Origin: Candidatus Kuenenia stuttgartensis
Lineage (GTDB): Bacteria; Planctomycetota; Planctomycetia; Planctomycetales; Planctomycetaceae
Assembly: GCA_945904015.1 (NCBI GenBank)
Contig: CAMDPK010000012.1
Coordinates: forward strand, 1 to 64,000
DNA: 64,000 bases
Reading direction: 5' to 3'
The stretch's first letter is position 1. Each line of letters begins with the position of its first letter. The notes under the pieces were generated by a model. The model saw only the letters and a list, made by a program, of their open reading frames with translations. It was not told the DNA's origin and ran no database searches. Positions 26,386 through 35,900 of the stretch are shown here, piece by piece. The position numbers were made by a program, and so were the translations under genes.

Positions 26386-28545
26386 ATGACCATGATGAAA
26401 GAGACTCGAATGACGAAGCTCGAATGGTGCCCGCCCGTAATCGTTGCCGTCATGCTGTTCCTCGCAACCTCGTCTCTGGCCGATGAGCCGACTGGCGAAC
26501 TGGCTCAGCGATTGGCGGGTGTGAAGTTCGATCATTACGCCGAAGCTCCGGGATACTCGGAAGGGCCGACGTGGCGGAATGGCGATGTCTTCTTTTGCAG
26601 CGGAGCGTTGCTGCGCGTGACCGCTCCAAAGAACGCCCACAAGTATTTGGAGATCGGCCCGGCCGGGACGGTCCTGCTCGGCAACGGGCACATGCTGATC
26701 TGCGACAACAAGCACAAGGCGCTGCTCGATCTGTCGCCCGACGGAAAACTCGGTGTCGTTGCCGAGCGGTTTGAAATGGAAACGCTGGCGAGCCTCAACG
26801 ATTTGACGGTCGATGCTCGCGGCAATGTTTATTGGACCGATCCGGAAGGCTCGTCGTTGGACAAGCCGGTCGGGCGGTTGTACCGAGTCCGCCCCGATGG
26901 CCGAGTCGATCGAATCGGGACGGGACTCGCGTTCCCGAACGGCATCGACGTCGATCCGGCCAGCAAACATCTGTTCGTGATCGAATCGCAGTCAAAGAAG
27001 GTGCTGAGATACGCGCTGCCGGCCGACAATGAATTGCTCGGAAAACCGGAACTCTTCTACGACCTCGGCGGATCGGGAGGCGATGGCTGCGCGTTCGATG
27101 CGACGGGTAACTTATGGGTCGCGGACTTTCATCGGCCCGACACAAAGACCGGCCGCATCACAGTGCTCAGCCCTGAAGCGAAGGTGCTCGCGTACTTGCC
27201 GCTGTCAAGCAAGGTCGTCAGCAACATCGCGTTCGGCGGACCCAACCACGACGAAATCTTCTGCACGACGGGAGAACCTCCCGGAGTGTTTCACGCGAAG
27301 GTCGGCGTGAAGGGCTTCGCGGGACATCCCGGCAAGCCGCTGCCGATCTCGCGATTCTTAAACGTCGTCCCGCTGAAACCGCACGCCGACGCGACCGCGC
27401 TGCGTCAGATCGCGAAGGTCGCCGCAGACGCGAACTTTGAGAACGGCAAATTCAGCGCGGCGATTCGGCAAGAGTTGCAATCACTGTCGGCTGGCCTGAC
27501 CGATCCGCAAGTGCGCGGCGACACCGAAAAGCTTTTTCCGGCGTTTGAGGCCGCGGCATTGCGGGTTCAACAGGACCGCACGCTGCTGGCCGAAGTCAAA
27601 CGGCTCGGCGGAAAGGCGACGCTCGAAGTCGTCGCGCCCGATTGGCTCCGTTCGATCGCCAGCGATGAAGGACTGCCGGTCTTCGGACGGATCGTCGAGA
27701 TTGAACTCAACGAACGAACCGACGGACACAAAGACCCCGAGCCGAAGAAACTTTCCGATCGAGTCACCGATGATTGGCTCAAGCAGCTTGCCGGACAGGA
27801 CCAACTGCGACGCCTGGAACTCTCCGGCACCGCGGTCACCAGCGCGGGGCTGATTCATCTCAAAGAGCTGACGAATCTCGAACGGCTCAACGTTTGTTTG
27901 ACCGCTTGCGACGATCGGGGCTTCGAGCATCTCGCCGGGATGACGAAGATGAAGCGGATGACGATCTGCGCGTCGAAGATCAACGGCTCCGGATTCTCGC
28001 ACCTGCAAGGAATGAAGCAGATCGAGTCGATCAATCTGCACTCGGCCCCCGCCAGCGACGCCGGACTCGAAGCGATCGGCAAGCTCACGAGCTTGAAGCG
28101 GCTGGAAGTCGTTCACACCAACGTGACCGACGCGGGACTGAAGCATCTCGCCGGACTGGTCAACCTCCAGCAACTGCACGTTCACGGCAAAGAGACGACC
28201 GCGACCGCGTTTCCGTTTCTTGCCAAGTTGCGCGAGCTGTATGAACTCGACATCTACGACCGCGCCGCCAGCAATCAAACGTGCGAGCAGATCGCTCAGC
28301 TTCCGAAGCTGCGCAAGCTGATGCTGGTGACCGGCGTCTTCGACGACGGTGGCGTGAAGCAGCTCGCGAAGGTGACGACGCTCGAAGAGGTGACGCTTGA
28401 TTCGAGCAAAGTGACCGACGCTTCGATTGAGCATCTCGCCAAGTTATCGAACCTCCGTAAGCTGCATCTCGGCTCAGCAAAGTTGACCGAGGAGGGTCGG
28501 CAACGGCTGAGGGAGCGGCTTCCGAAGGTGACGATCACGCCTTAA
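26386..28545 (+). CDS. SMP-30/gluconolactonase propeller fused to leucine-rich repeats, secreted
   Basis: A 719-residue exported protein. The start is ambiguous between ATGs at 26386, 26392, 26395 and 26410; the last has AAAGAG six bases upstream and gives the neatest signal peptide (VIVAVMLFLATSSLA). Residues about 45-330 form a gluconolactonase/SMP-30 propeller (YSEGPTWRNGDVFFC, SLNDLTVDARGNVYWTDP, FPNGIDVDP). A linker (about 335-440) leads to about ten LRR units (about 450-719; VTDAGLKHLAGLVNLQQLHV) similar in register to the LRRs of kinase genes immediately downstream. This fusion is unusual for SMP-30; sugar-lactone hydrolysis is possible but unproven. Confidence 0.85.
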   Translation: MTMMKETRMTKLEWCPPVIVAVMLFLATSSLADEPTGELAQRLAGVKFDHYAEAPGYSEGPTWRNGDVFFCSGALLRVTAPKNAHKYLEIGPAGTVLLGNGHMLICDNKHKALLDLSPDGKLGVVAERFEMETLASLNDLTVDARGNVYWTDPEGSSLDKPVGRLYRVRPDGRVDRIGTGLAFPNGIDVDPASKHLFVIESQSKKVLRYALPADNELLGKPELFYDLGGSGGDGCAFDATGNLWVADFHRPDTKTGRITVLSPEAKVLAYLPLSSKVVSNIAFGGPNHDEIFCTTGEPPGVFHAKVGVKGFAGHPGKPLPISRFLNVVPLKPHADATALRQIAKVAADANFENGKFSAAIRQELQSLSAGLTDPQVRGDTEKLFPAFEAAALRVQQDRTLLAEVKRLGGKATLEVVAPDWLRSIASDEGLPVFGRIVEIELNERTDGHKDPEPKKLSDRVTDDWLKQLAGQDQLRRLELSGTAVTSAGLIHLKELTNLERLNVCLTACDDRGFEHLAGMTKMKRMTICASKINGSGFSHLQGMKQIESINLHSAPASDAGLEAIGKLTSLKRLEVVHTNVTDAGLKHLAGLVNLQQLHVHGKETTATAFPFLAKLRELYELDIYDRAASNQTCEQIAQLPKLRKLMLVTGVFDDGGVKQLAKVTTLEEVTLDSSKVTDASIEHLAKLSNLRKLHLGSAKLTEEGRQRLRERLPKVTITP

Positions 28546-28593
28546 GTTTCGGAAAGCCGCGTACAAGTCGCAGGCGGTGTTGCGTCGTCGGCC

Positions 28594-28639
28594 TCCACGA
28601 TATCATCGCTCGCCGATCATTTCTGGGCGGGAGTCCTTC
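28594..28639 (+). promoter_or_regulatory. Conserved leader of kinase 1
   Basis: TCCACGATATCATCGCTCG (from 28594) matches the leader of kinase 2 in sequence and in its 33-base distance to the ATG. TATCAT (28601-28606) could be a -10 element; no convincing -35. GGGAG (28629-28633) is the Shine-Dalgarno sequence. Confidence 0.4.
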
Positions 28640-31600
28640 ATGCCGTTGACCGTCGAGCAATTCACTCAGCGATTGACTTCGTCCGGCGTGATGTCGGACG
28701 AGCAATTGCGAGAATCGCTCGCGTCACTGGCTCCTGACTCGGCGGCGCATGCGGACGGCGAGCAATTCGCTCGCGAGTTGGTCAAGCAGAAGCGACTGAC
28801 CAAGTTTCAGGCCGAGCAGCTTTGCGCCGGCAAAGGAAAATCGCTGACGCTCGGCAACTATGTCATCCTCGACAAGCTGGGCCAGGGCGGCATGGGGATG
28901 GTGCTCAAGGCCGAGCACAAGCGGATGAAACGAGTCGTCGCGCTGAAGGTGATCATGGGGTCCGCGATGAAATCGGCCGACGCGGTGAAGCGATTTCATC
29001 GCGAGGTCGAGGCGGTCGCGAAGTTGACTCACCCGAACATCGTCACGGCGTTCGATGCCGACGAGGCCAAGGGGACGCACTTCCTCGTCATGGAGTACGT
29101 CGAGGGGGACGACCTGTCGCAGTTGGTCAAGAAGCATGGACCGCTGTCGGTCGAGCAGGCGATCGAGTGCATCATTCAGGCGGCGCACGGGTTGGCTCAT
29201 GCGCACGCCGAACGTGTCATTCATCGCGACATCAAGCCGGCGAACTTGCTGCTCGACAAGCATGGGACGGTGAAGATTCTGGACATGGGGCTGGCTCGGC
29301 TGGAGAGCGGCTTGGCGGACGAGGCCGGGGTCGCGGGTGCGGGGCTGACGCAGACCGGCACGATCATGGGGACCGTCGATTACATGTCCCCGGAGCAGGC
29401 GGAGGACACTCGGCACGCCGATGCGCGAGCGGATATCTACAGCCTTGGTTGCTCGCTGTATTACTTGCTGACCGGGCACGTCGTGTACGCCGGCGAGACG
29501 ATGATGAAAAAGCTGCTGGCGCATCGCGAAGCAGCGCTGCCGTCGCTCGTGGCGGACGCTGCCAGCGTCCGAACCGACGCTAGCAGCGTCGGCCACGTTC
29601 TCGACTCGGTCTTCCACAAGATGATCGCCAAGCGGGCGGCGGATCGTTACCAGACGATGGGCGAGGTCATCGCGGACCTCGAACGCTGCCGCGCGGGCCA
29701 GTCGGTGACGGCGAATGTGGACGCGGCCAGCGGCGAATCGGGCAGCCTCAACGACCTGCAACGATTCCTGTTGCAGATCAGCGGTGGCGAGGGAAGTCAG
29801 GCGACGAGCGCGACCTCAGCGAGTCCGCGTGGGACTGCGGTGCTCCCGGAGAGCGGAACGGCCGAGACGATCCAGTTATCGGCGAACGGTGCCGCCACCG
29901 ATCCGCAGACGGAGCTGACGCTCGCGGGCCGCCAGCACGACGCGCGAGCGAGTGGTTTTTCGGCAATGACCACTCGCTGGCGCGTCGTGCTGGTGGCGAG
30001 CGTCGGCATCGTGCTGCTCGGAGCTTGGTGGATGTTTCGGACTCCGACCGGAACCGTGCGGATCGAGATCACCGACGATCAGATCGAAGTCACGCTGGGC
30101 AAGACCGGCCGGACGCTGCGCGGCAAGACGTCGGAAACGCTCAAGCTCCCGATCGGCGAGCATGTGTTGCACGTTCAGATCGGCGAGACGACGTTCGACA
30201 CGAACGAGCTTTCCGTCGCGAAAGGCGAATCGGTCCCAATCAAAGTCGAACGGGTCGGCCGCCGAGTTCGCGTGATGCAGGGAAACACATTGCTCGGCCA
30301 CAGAGAATTGCCCAAGTCCAAGACGGAGATCGCTGTGACGGAGCGCCATCCCTCGTCACAGAACCCCGACCGCCGCGCCGCCGAGTGGGTGCTGTCGATC
30401 GGCGGCACCATCAGCATCCAGGAATACGGTCAGGAACGGCCGATCGCGGCTGTCGGCGATCTGCCCCTTGGGGCGTTTGAACTCACGTTCGTGGCTGTGA
30501 ACGGTACCCCGCGGGTGACCGACGCCGGCATGGCGCACTTTAAGGATTGCAAAAACCTCACGGTCCTTCAATTGCTCGGTGATCAGGTGGGTGATGCGGG
30601 GTTAGCATACTTTAAGAATTGCAAGCACCTCACGGACCTTAATTTGTCCTGGACATCGGCAACCGATGCGGGGCTGGCCTACTTCCGGGATTGCAAGCAC
30701 CTCACGGCGCTAAAACTACAGAGCACGCCGGTGACCGATGCCGGCTTGGCCTACTTCAAGGATTGCAAGAACCTCACATCGCTGAACCTGTACGGCACGC
30801 AGGTGACCGATGCGGGACTGGCCCACTTCAAGGATTGCAAGAACCTCACACACCTTAATCTGATCAACACACAGGTGAGCGACATTGGGCTGGCCCACTT
30901 CAAGGATTGCAACAAGCTAACGAACCTTCATCTGCAAGCGACACCGATAGGCGATGCGGGGCTGGCCCACTTTCAGGGATGCAAGGATCTCACGGTCCTT
31001 GATCTGGGCGGAACAAAGGTGAGCGATGCAGGGCTGGCCCACTTCAAGGATTGCCAGAACCTCACGACACTGACCTTGGACACAACCCAAGTGAGCGATG
31101 CGGGGTTGGCCCACTTCAAGGATTGCAAGAACTTCACGAACCTGTATCTGGTCAACACGCAGACGACCGATGCCGGGCTGGCCCACTTCAAGGATTGCAA
31201 GAACCTCACGATTCTGTACCTGGACAACACACAGGTGACCGATGCCGGGCTGGCGCACTTGAAGGATTGCAAGAACCTCACGACCCTTCTATTAGTCGCG
31301 ACCCAGGTGAGTGATGTGAGTTTGGAACGTCTCGCCGACTTCTCGAAACTCAGTACGCTTCGGATCCCAAAGACGAAGGCCACCGAGGCTGGCGTGAAGA
31401 ACCTGTCGGTCGCGTTGCCGCGTTGCCAGATCGAATGGGACGGCGGCGTGATCGAGCCGCTCTCCGCCGATCCCGACCGCCGCGCCGCCGAGTGGGTGCT
31501 GTCGATCGGCGGCACCATCAGTATCCAGGAGAACGGTCAGGAACGCGCAGCCGGTGCTGTCAGCGACCTGCCCCAGGAGGCGTTTGAACTCACGCAGGTG

Positions 31601-32281
31601 CAATTGGGCTATATCCCAAAGGTGACTGACGCGGCGCTGGCCCACTTCAAGGATTGCAAGAACCTCACGACCCTTTATCTGACCGGAACAAAGGTGACCG
31701 ATGCGGGGCTGGCCCACTTCAAGGATTGCAAGAACCTCAACTTCCTTGACCTGTACGATACACAGGTGACCGACGCGGGGCTGGCCCACTTCCAGGACTG
31801 CAAGAACCTCACATACCTTAGTCTGAGCGGTCAAAAGATGAGTGATGCGGGGCTGACCCACTTCAAGGATTGCAAGAACTTCACGATACTTGGTCTGCAA
31901 CGTACCCAGGTGAGCGATGCGGGGCTGGCCCATTTCAAGGATTGCAAGAACCTCACGCTCCTCGACTTGAACGGTAGTGCCCAGGTCAGCGATGCGGGAC
32001 TGGTCCACTTCAAGCATTGCAATAATCTCGCGCGCCTTGAACTGCACAATACCCAGGTGGGCGATACGGGGCTGGCCCACTTCAAGGAGTGCAAGAACCT
32101 CGGGTTTCTTCGTCTGGATGCTACACAGGTGAGCGATGCGGGGCTGGTCGATCTCGCCGGCTGCCCGAAGCTCGTTTACTTGAACGTTAAGAACACCAAG
32201 GTGACCGAGGCTGGGGTGAAGAAGCTCAGAGCCGCGTTGCCGGAGTGCCAGATCGAATGGGACGGAATGCCGGGCAAGTGA
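28640..32281 (+). CDS. Ser/Thr protein kinase 1, membrane-anchored, with two LRR blocks
   Basis: 1213 aa. Residues 1-73 are the family N-terminal module (QFTQRLTSSGVMS, FARELVKQKRLTKFQAEQL). The kinase domain (about 74-340) has the GQGGMG loop, VALK Lys103, HRD Asp197 and DMG (not DFG) Asp215. A linker with an in-frame inverted repeat precedes one membrane helix (about 443-466), then a PEGA-like domain (about 468-560). Outside are two LRR blocks (about 617-934 and 987-1213), each led by an AAEWVLSIGG cap. The 24-residue units (LAHFKDCKNLTTL) are nearly identical at DNA level. Cytoplasmic kinase, outer LRR sensor; ligand unknown. Confidence 0.93.
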   Translation: MPLTVEQFTQRLTSSGVMSDEQLRESLASLAPDSAAHADGEQFARELVKQKRLTKFQAEQLCAGKGKSLTLGNYVILDKLGQGGMGMVLKAEHKRMKRVVALKVIMGSAMKSADAVKRFHREVEAVAKLTHPNIVTAFDADEAKGTHFLVMEYVEGDDLSQLVKKHGPLSVEQAIECIIQAAHGLAHAHAERVIHRDIKPANLLLDKHGTVKILDMGLARLESGLADEAGVAGAGLTQTGTIMGTVDYMSPEQAEDTRHADARADIYSLGCSLYYLLTGHVVYAGETMMKKLLAHREAALPSLVADAASVRTDASSVGHVLDSVFHKMIAKRAADRYQTMGEVIADLERCRAGQSVTANVDAASGESGSLNDLQRFLLQISGGEGSQATSATSASPRGTAVLPESGTAETIQLSANGAATDPQTELTLAGRQHDARASGFSAMTTRWRVVLVASVGIVLLGAWWMFRTPTGTVRIEITDDQIEVTLGKTGRTLRGKTSETLKLPIGEHVLHVQIGETTFDTNELSVAKGESVPIKVERVGRRVRVMQGNTLLGHRELPKSKTEIAVTERHPSSQNPDRRAAEWVLSIGGTISIQEYGQERPIAAVGDLPLGAFELTFVAVNGTPRVTDAGMAHFKDCKNLTVLQLLGDQVGDAGLAYFKNCKHLTDLNLSWTSATDAGLAYFRDCKHLTALKLQSTPVTDAGLAYFKDCKNLTSLNLYGTQVTDAGLAHFKDCKNLTHLNLINTQVSDIGLAHFKDCNKLTNLHLQATPIGDAGLAHFQGCKDLTVLDLGGTKVSDAGLAHFKDCQNLTTLTLDTTQVSDAGLAHFKDCKNFTNLYLVNTQTTDAGLAHFKDCKNLTILYLDNTQVTDAGLAHLKDCKNLTTLLLVATQVSDVSLERLADFSKLSTLRIPKTKATEAGVKNLSVALPRCQIEWDGGVIEPLSADPDRRAAEWVLSIGGTISIQENGQERAAGAVSDLPQEAFELTQVQLGYIPKVTDAALAHFKDCKNLTTLYLTGTKVTDAGLAHFKDCKNLNFLDLYDTQVTDAGLAHFQDCKNLTYLSLSGQKMSDAGLTHFKDCKNFTILGLQRTQVSDAGLAHFKDCKNLTLLDLNGSAQVSDAGLVHFKHCNNLARLELHNTQVGDTGLAHFKECKNLGFLRLDATQVSDAGLVDLAGCPKLVYLNVKNTKVTEAGVKKLRAALPECQIEWDGMPGK
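29549..29597. repeat. Inverted repeat inside the kinase 1 domain
   Basis: Arms 29549-29570 and 29576-29597 (GTGGCGGACGCTGCCAGCGTC theme). In frame it encodes VADAASVRTDASSVGHV, replacing the region that in kinases 3 and 4 reads as a short ordinary loop before the last kinase helices. Confidence 0.85.
29932..29993. repeat. Inverted repeat of the AGCACGACGCGCGAGCGAGT theme inside kinase 1
   Basis: 24-nt arms at 29932-29955 and 29970-29993 with 23 of 24 complementary. The same theme occurs in the intergenic repeats at 32307-32379 and 37245-37302. In frame it encodes RQHDARASGF and TTRWRVVLVA, the start of the membrane helix. Confidence 0.9.
30480..32240 (+). repeat. 72-bp tandem LRR-coding repeats in kinase 1
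   Basis: About 12 units (30520-31340) and about 8 units (31620-32200) of 72 bp, many sharing runs such as CACTTCAAGGATTGCAAGAA. The shared runs include synonymous positions, indicating recent unit duplication or gene conversion. Confidence 0.85.
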
Positions 32282-32306
32282 TCGCGGCCGCCATTCCCCC
32301 GCTTTT

Positions 32307-32379
32307 AGCACGACGCGCGAGCGAGTGGTTGCATTGGTCCGAACCCATTCGAGGCAACCACTCGCTCGCGCGTCGTGCT
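32307..32379. repeat. Perfect 24-nt inverted repeat, AGCACGACGCGCGAGCGAGT theme
   Basis: Arms 32307-32330 and 32356-32379 are fully complementary with a 25-base loop. Same theme as the copy inside kinase 1 and at 37245. It begins 25 bases after the kinase 1 stop. Confidence 0.9.
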
Positions 32380-32437
32380 CACTTTGGCGTGCTCGGCGCG
32401 GCTCTCCCGACCCCGCCGCTGGGCTGGACCGCAGGCC

Positions 32438-32572
32438 TGGCAGACGATGAAAAGAAAATGAGACGACATCGAAGCGAACACTCTCCACAAATCTGGCACA
32501 AGCCCTCACGGACAAACTCAAGGGCGAAGGCCGAGCGGTGTATCGCCGAGAACCGCCTGGAGAATGCACGAC
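32438..32572 (-). pseudogene. Truncated copy of the promoter and first codons of the RlmM-like gene
   Basis: This 135-bp segment aligns over its whole length with 50416-50551. On the minus strand its ATG at 32469 opens MSSHFLFIVCQA, against MSSHFLFVVCQV in the intact gene; codon differences are mostly synonymous or conservative (V to I, CTG to CTT, CAA to CAG). Beyond codon 11 the resemblance stops. It looks like the remnant of a paralogous gene start, not functional. Confidence 0.7.
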
Positions 32573-32616
32573 ACTGTGCTCGGTACGGCTGGTCAGTTTG
32601 TCAAATGAGGTGAGTC

Positions 32617-32695
32617 GTAGGGTGGGACCAGCACCGCGCCGGACCACCATTTCATGGCCATTTGGTGGGCCGGCGCGGCGCTGGTTCCACCCTAC
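32617..32695. repeat. Inverted repeat, GTAGGGTGGGACCAGC theme
   Basis: Arms 32617-32646 and about 32664-32695, imperfect (ACCAGCACCGCGCCGG and near complement). Tips again read GTAGGG and CCCTAC. Confidence 0.8.
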
Positions 32696-32854
32696 ATTTT
32701 TCGCAGACCGACGAATTCGCCAGCCGTGTGTGCTCGGTACGGCTGGTGAATCTGTGAAGTCTCGCGATTCTGCCGACCCTGAGATCTGATTCGCGATCCG
32801 CGAAGGTTTGCCAACTTCCGTGACGTGATTCCGCGTCGTGTTTTCTCGCGGCAG

Positions 32855-32900
32855 TCCACGATATTATCGCCTGCCAATCACTTCGGGGCTGGAGCTCTTC
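32855..32900 (+). promoter_or_regulatory. Conserved leader of kinase 2
   Basis: TCCACGATATTATCGCCTG (from 32855) matches the kinase 1 leader, again 33 bases from TATTAT (32862-32867) to the ATG. Confidence 0.4.
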
Positions 32901-35900
32901 ATGCCGTTGACGGTTGACCAATTCACTCAGCGATTGACCTCGTCGGGAGTGATGTCGGCGGATGATCTGCGGGATTGGATCGCGGCGGTGCCGATCGAGA
33001 AGCGGTCCAGTGACGGTGAGCAATTGGCTCGCGAGTTGGTCAAGCAAAGGCGGCTGACGGCGTGGCAGGCTCAGGCGATTTATCAGGGCAAGGGAGCGTC
33101 GCTGACGTTTGGCAACTATCTAATCCTCGACAAGCTGGGGCAGGGGGGCATGGGGATGGTGCTCAAGGCCGAGCATCAGCGGATGAAGCGCGTCGTCGCG
33201 CTCAAGGTGCTCTCGCCCGATGCGGTCAAGACGCCTGATGCCGTGAGGCGGTTCGAGCGGGAAGTGCAGGCGGCGGCGAAGCTCGAACATCCCAACATCG
33301 TTACCGCCTACGACGCTGACCGAGCGAACAACACGACGTTTCTCGTGATGCAGTTCGTCGATGGCGATGACTTGTCGGCGATCGTGAAGAAGTCGGGGCC
33401 GATGGCGGTGGATCGCGCGGTCGATTGTGTGCTGCAGGCGGCGCGCGGCTTGGAGTTCGCTCATCAGCAAGGGGTCATTCATCGAGACATCAAGCCGCAC
33501 AACTTGCTGCTGGGCAAAGACGGTGTGCTGAAGATTCTCGACATGGGGCTGGCTCGCATCGAAGACCCCACCGGCAGTTCGCACGAAGCGACGCTGACCG
33601 GGACCGGCGCGGTGATGGGGACCATCGACTACATGTCGCCGGAGCAGGCGCTCGACACGAAGACGGCGGATGCTCGCAGCGATATTTATTCGCTGGGCTG
33701 CACGCTGTTTTATCTGGTGACCGGAGGCGTGCCGTATCCGGCCGACACGGTGATGAAGCGGCTGCTGGCGCATCGCGAGACACCGATTCCGTCGTTGGTC
33801 GTGGCCGACGCTGCCAGCGTCGGAGCGGACGCTAGCAGCGTCCGCCACGCGGCGCTCGACGCTCTCTTCCGCAAGATGGTCGCGAAGAAGCCACAGGATC
33901 GGCAGCGGTCGATGACCGAGGTCATCGCAGAACTGCAACGCTGCCTGACCTCGCCTGTGACGGCTCCGATTCCGGTAGTCACACCGTCTGAGGACACGAA
34001 CTTCAGCGACTTCCTGGCGATGATTTCTCAGCCGGGCAACTCAGTCACGTCGGCGGCTTCGCAAGCGGTGACGAAGGTCACGAGCATGTTGCCACACTCG
34101 CGCGCGACATCGGCGGACGCGGCGACAGTGCAATATCGAGAGGGCGTGTCCGACACCGACCCACAGACTCTGTCGAGCGTGACCGAAGCCGAGGAACTGC
34201 GGCGAAGCGGCCGTCAGAAGTTGCGGGGCCGAAACGCGCTGTTGGTGAGTATCGGCGTCTTGCTGTTAGTGCTCGGAGTTTGGGGACTGTTTCGTACTCC
34301 GCAGGGAACCGTGCGTTTTGAGATCACTGACAAACTGATCGAAGTGACGGTCGGCGAAACCGGTCGCGTCGTGAAGGGCGTCACCGAAAAAGATGTCCGG
34401 CTGCCGCTGGGCCAGCATGTGTTGCGTATCCATCGAGACGACCTCGCGTTTGACACCGATCCGTTCGAGGTGACGAAGGGCGAGAACGTCCCGATCAAAG
34501 TCGAACGAGTCGGCCGCCGCGTGCGAGCCATGCAAGGCAACACGCTGCTCGGACACAAAGAATCGTCAAGGGCTGACGCCGTTGTGGGAAGCCCGCCGCC
34601 ACCCGCCAAGGCTCCGTTCAACACCAGGCAAGCTCGCGCGCATCAAGAGGCGTGGGCCAAGTCTCTCGGCGTGCCGGTCGAGCACACCAACAGCATCGGC
34701 ATGAAGTTCGTGCTCATCCCGCCGGGAGAGTTCCTGATGGGCAGTACGGCGGCCGAGATTGAAGCGGCACTCGCCGTCGCAGGCGGGGACGAGAACTGGA
34801 AGATCTACATCAACAGCGAAGCCCCGCAGCATAAAGTGATCCTCACGAAACCGGTCTACCTTGGCATCCATGAAGTCACTCAAGCCGAGTATGAAAAGGT
34901 GATGGGGCAGAATCCGTCCCACTTCGCTCCGCGGGGTGCTGGGAAAGAGGCCGTCGCCGGAATGGACACGACTCGACACCCGGTGGAGATGGTGACTTGG
35001 AACGATGTGGCGGAGTTCTGTACCAAGCTGAGCGAGCGAGAGAAGCTGAAGCCGTTCCAATTTGGACTTCGGGCTGGCGAAACCGTGCCGATCAAGGGGA
35101 TCGGCTACCGCTTGGCGACGGAGGCGGAATGGGAGTTTGCGTGTCGCGCAGGAACGACGGCGAAGTACTGGAGCGGCGACAAGGACGAAGACTTGGCGCG
35201 AGCCGGCTGGTTCGTTGGGAACTGGGGCGGTCGCACGCACGCGGTCGGAGAATTGATTGCGAATCCATTCGGGCTCTTCGACATTCACGGGAATGTCTAC
35301 GAGTGGGTGCAGGACGTGTGGGAGCCGATCCACTACGGACAGTTTCAAGGCAATCCCGCACTCGACCCAAGCGGCCCAATTAACGGACCATCTTCCGCTG
35401 GTTCCCTGCGCGTGGTCCGGGGCGGTCGGGGCTTCCCCGCGTACTACTGCCATGCGTCGAATCGCAACGCCGCTGACCCGGTGACCCGTTTCAACCTCCT
35501 CGGTTTTCGGGTGTCGCTGGTGGTAGATGCCGTGCGTCAGGCGGTGAAGTTGACCGGGACGGCGGTGCCCAAGCCGGGGGCGACCGACCCCGACCGCCGC
35601 GCGGCGACGTACATTCTTTCCGTCGGTGGGAGGGTGAAGATCAATGAGATCGAGCAGGACTACACCGACGTTCGTGAGCTGCCGAAATCACGCTTCCGGC
35701 TGACGTCCGTCTGGGTCAATGATTCCCAACAAATGACCGACGCGGGCTTGGCGGCGTGTGAAGGCTGCCAGCATTTGATCCAACTGTCATTGTTCCATGT
35801 CGCCGTGGGTGAAGCCGGACTCAAATCATTTCGTGAGTGTCGGAACCTCAAATTTCTGCAATTGATCGACACGCAAGTCACCGATGAGGCGTTGGCTCAC

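Larger units (their letters stand above)
32282..32900. other. Intergenic region between kinases 1 and 2
   Basis: 619 bp without a convincing gene. It holds two inverted repeats (32307-32379, 32617-32695), a fragment resembling the 5' end of the RlmM-like gene (32438-32572), a 19-nt direct repeat TGTGCTCGGTACGGCTGGT at 32575-32593 and 32729-32747 flanking the second inverted repeat, and the kinase 2 leader. Confidence 0.8.

Noticed and set aside
31292-32650. Long minus-strand open frame of 452 codons opposite kinase 1 LRRs
   Set aside because: Repeated frame caused by the 72-bp LRR units; no start signal and the sense strand gives a coherent protein.
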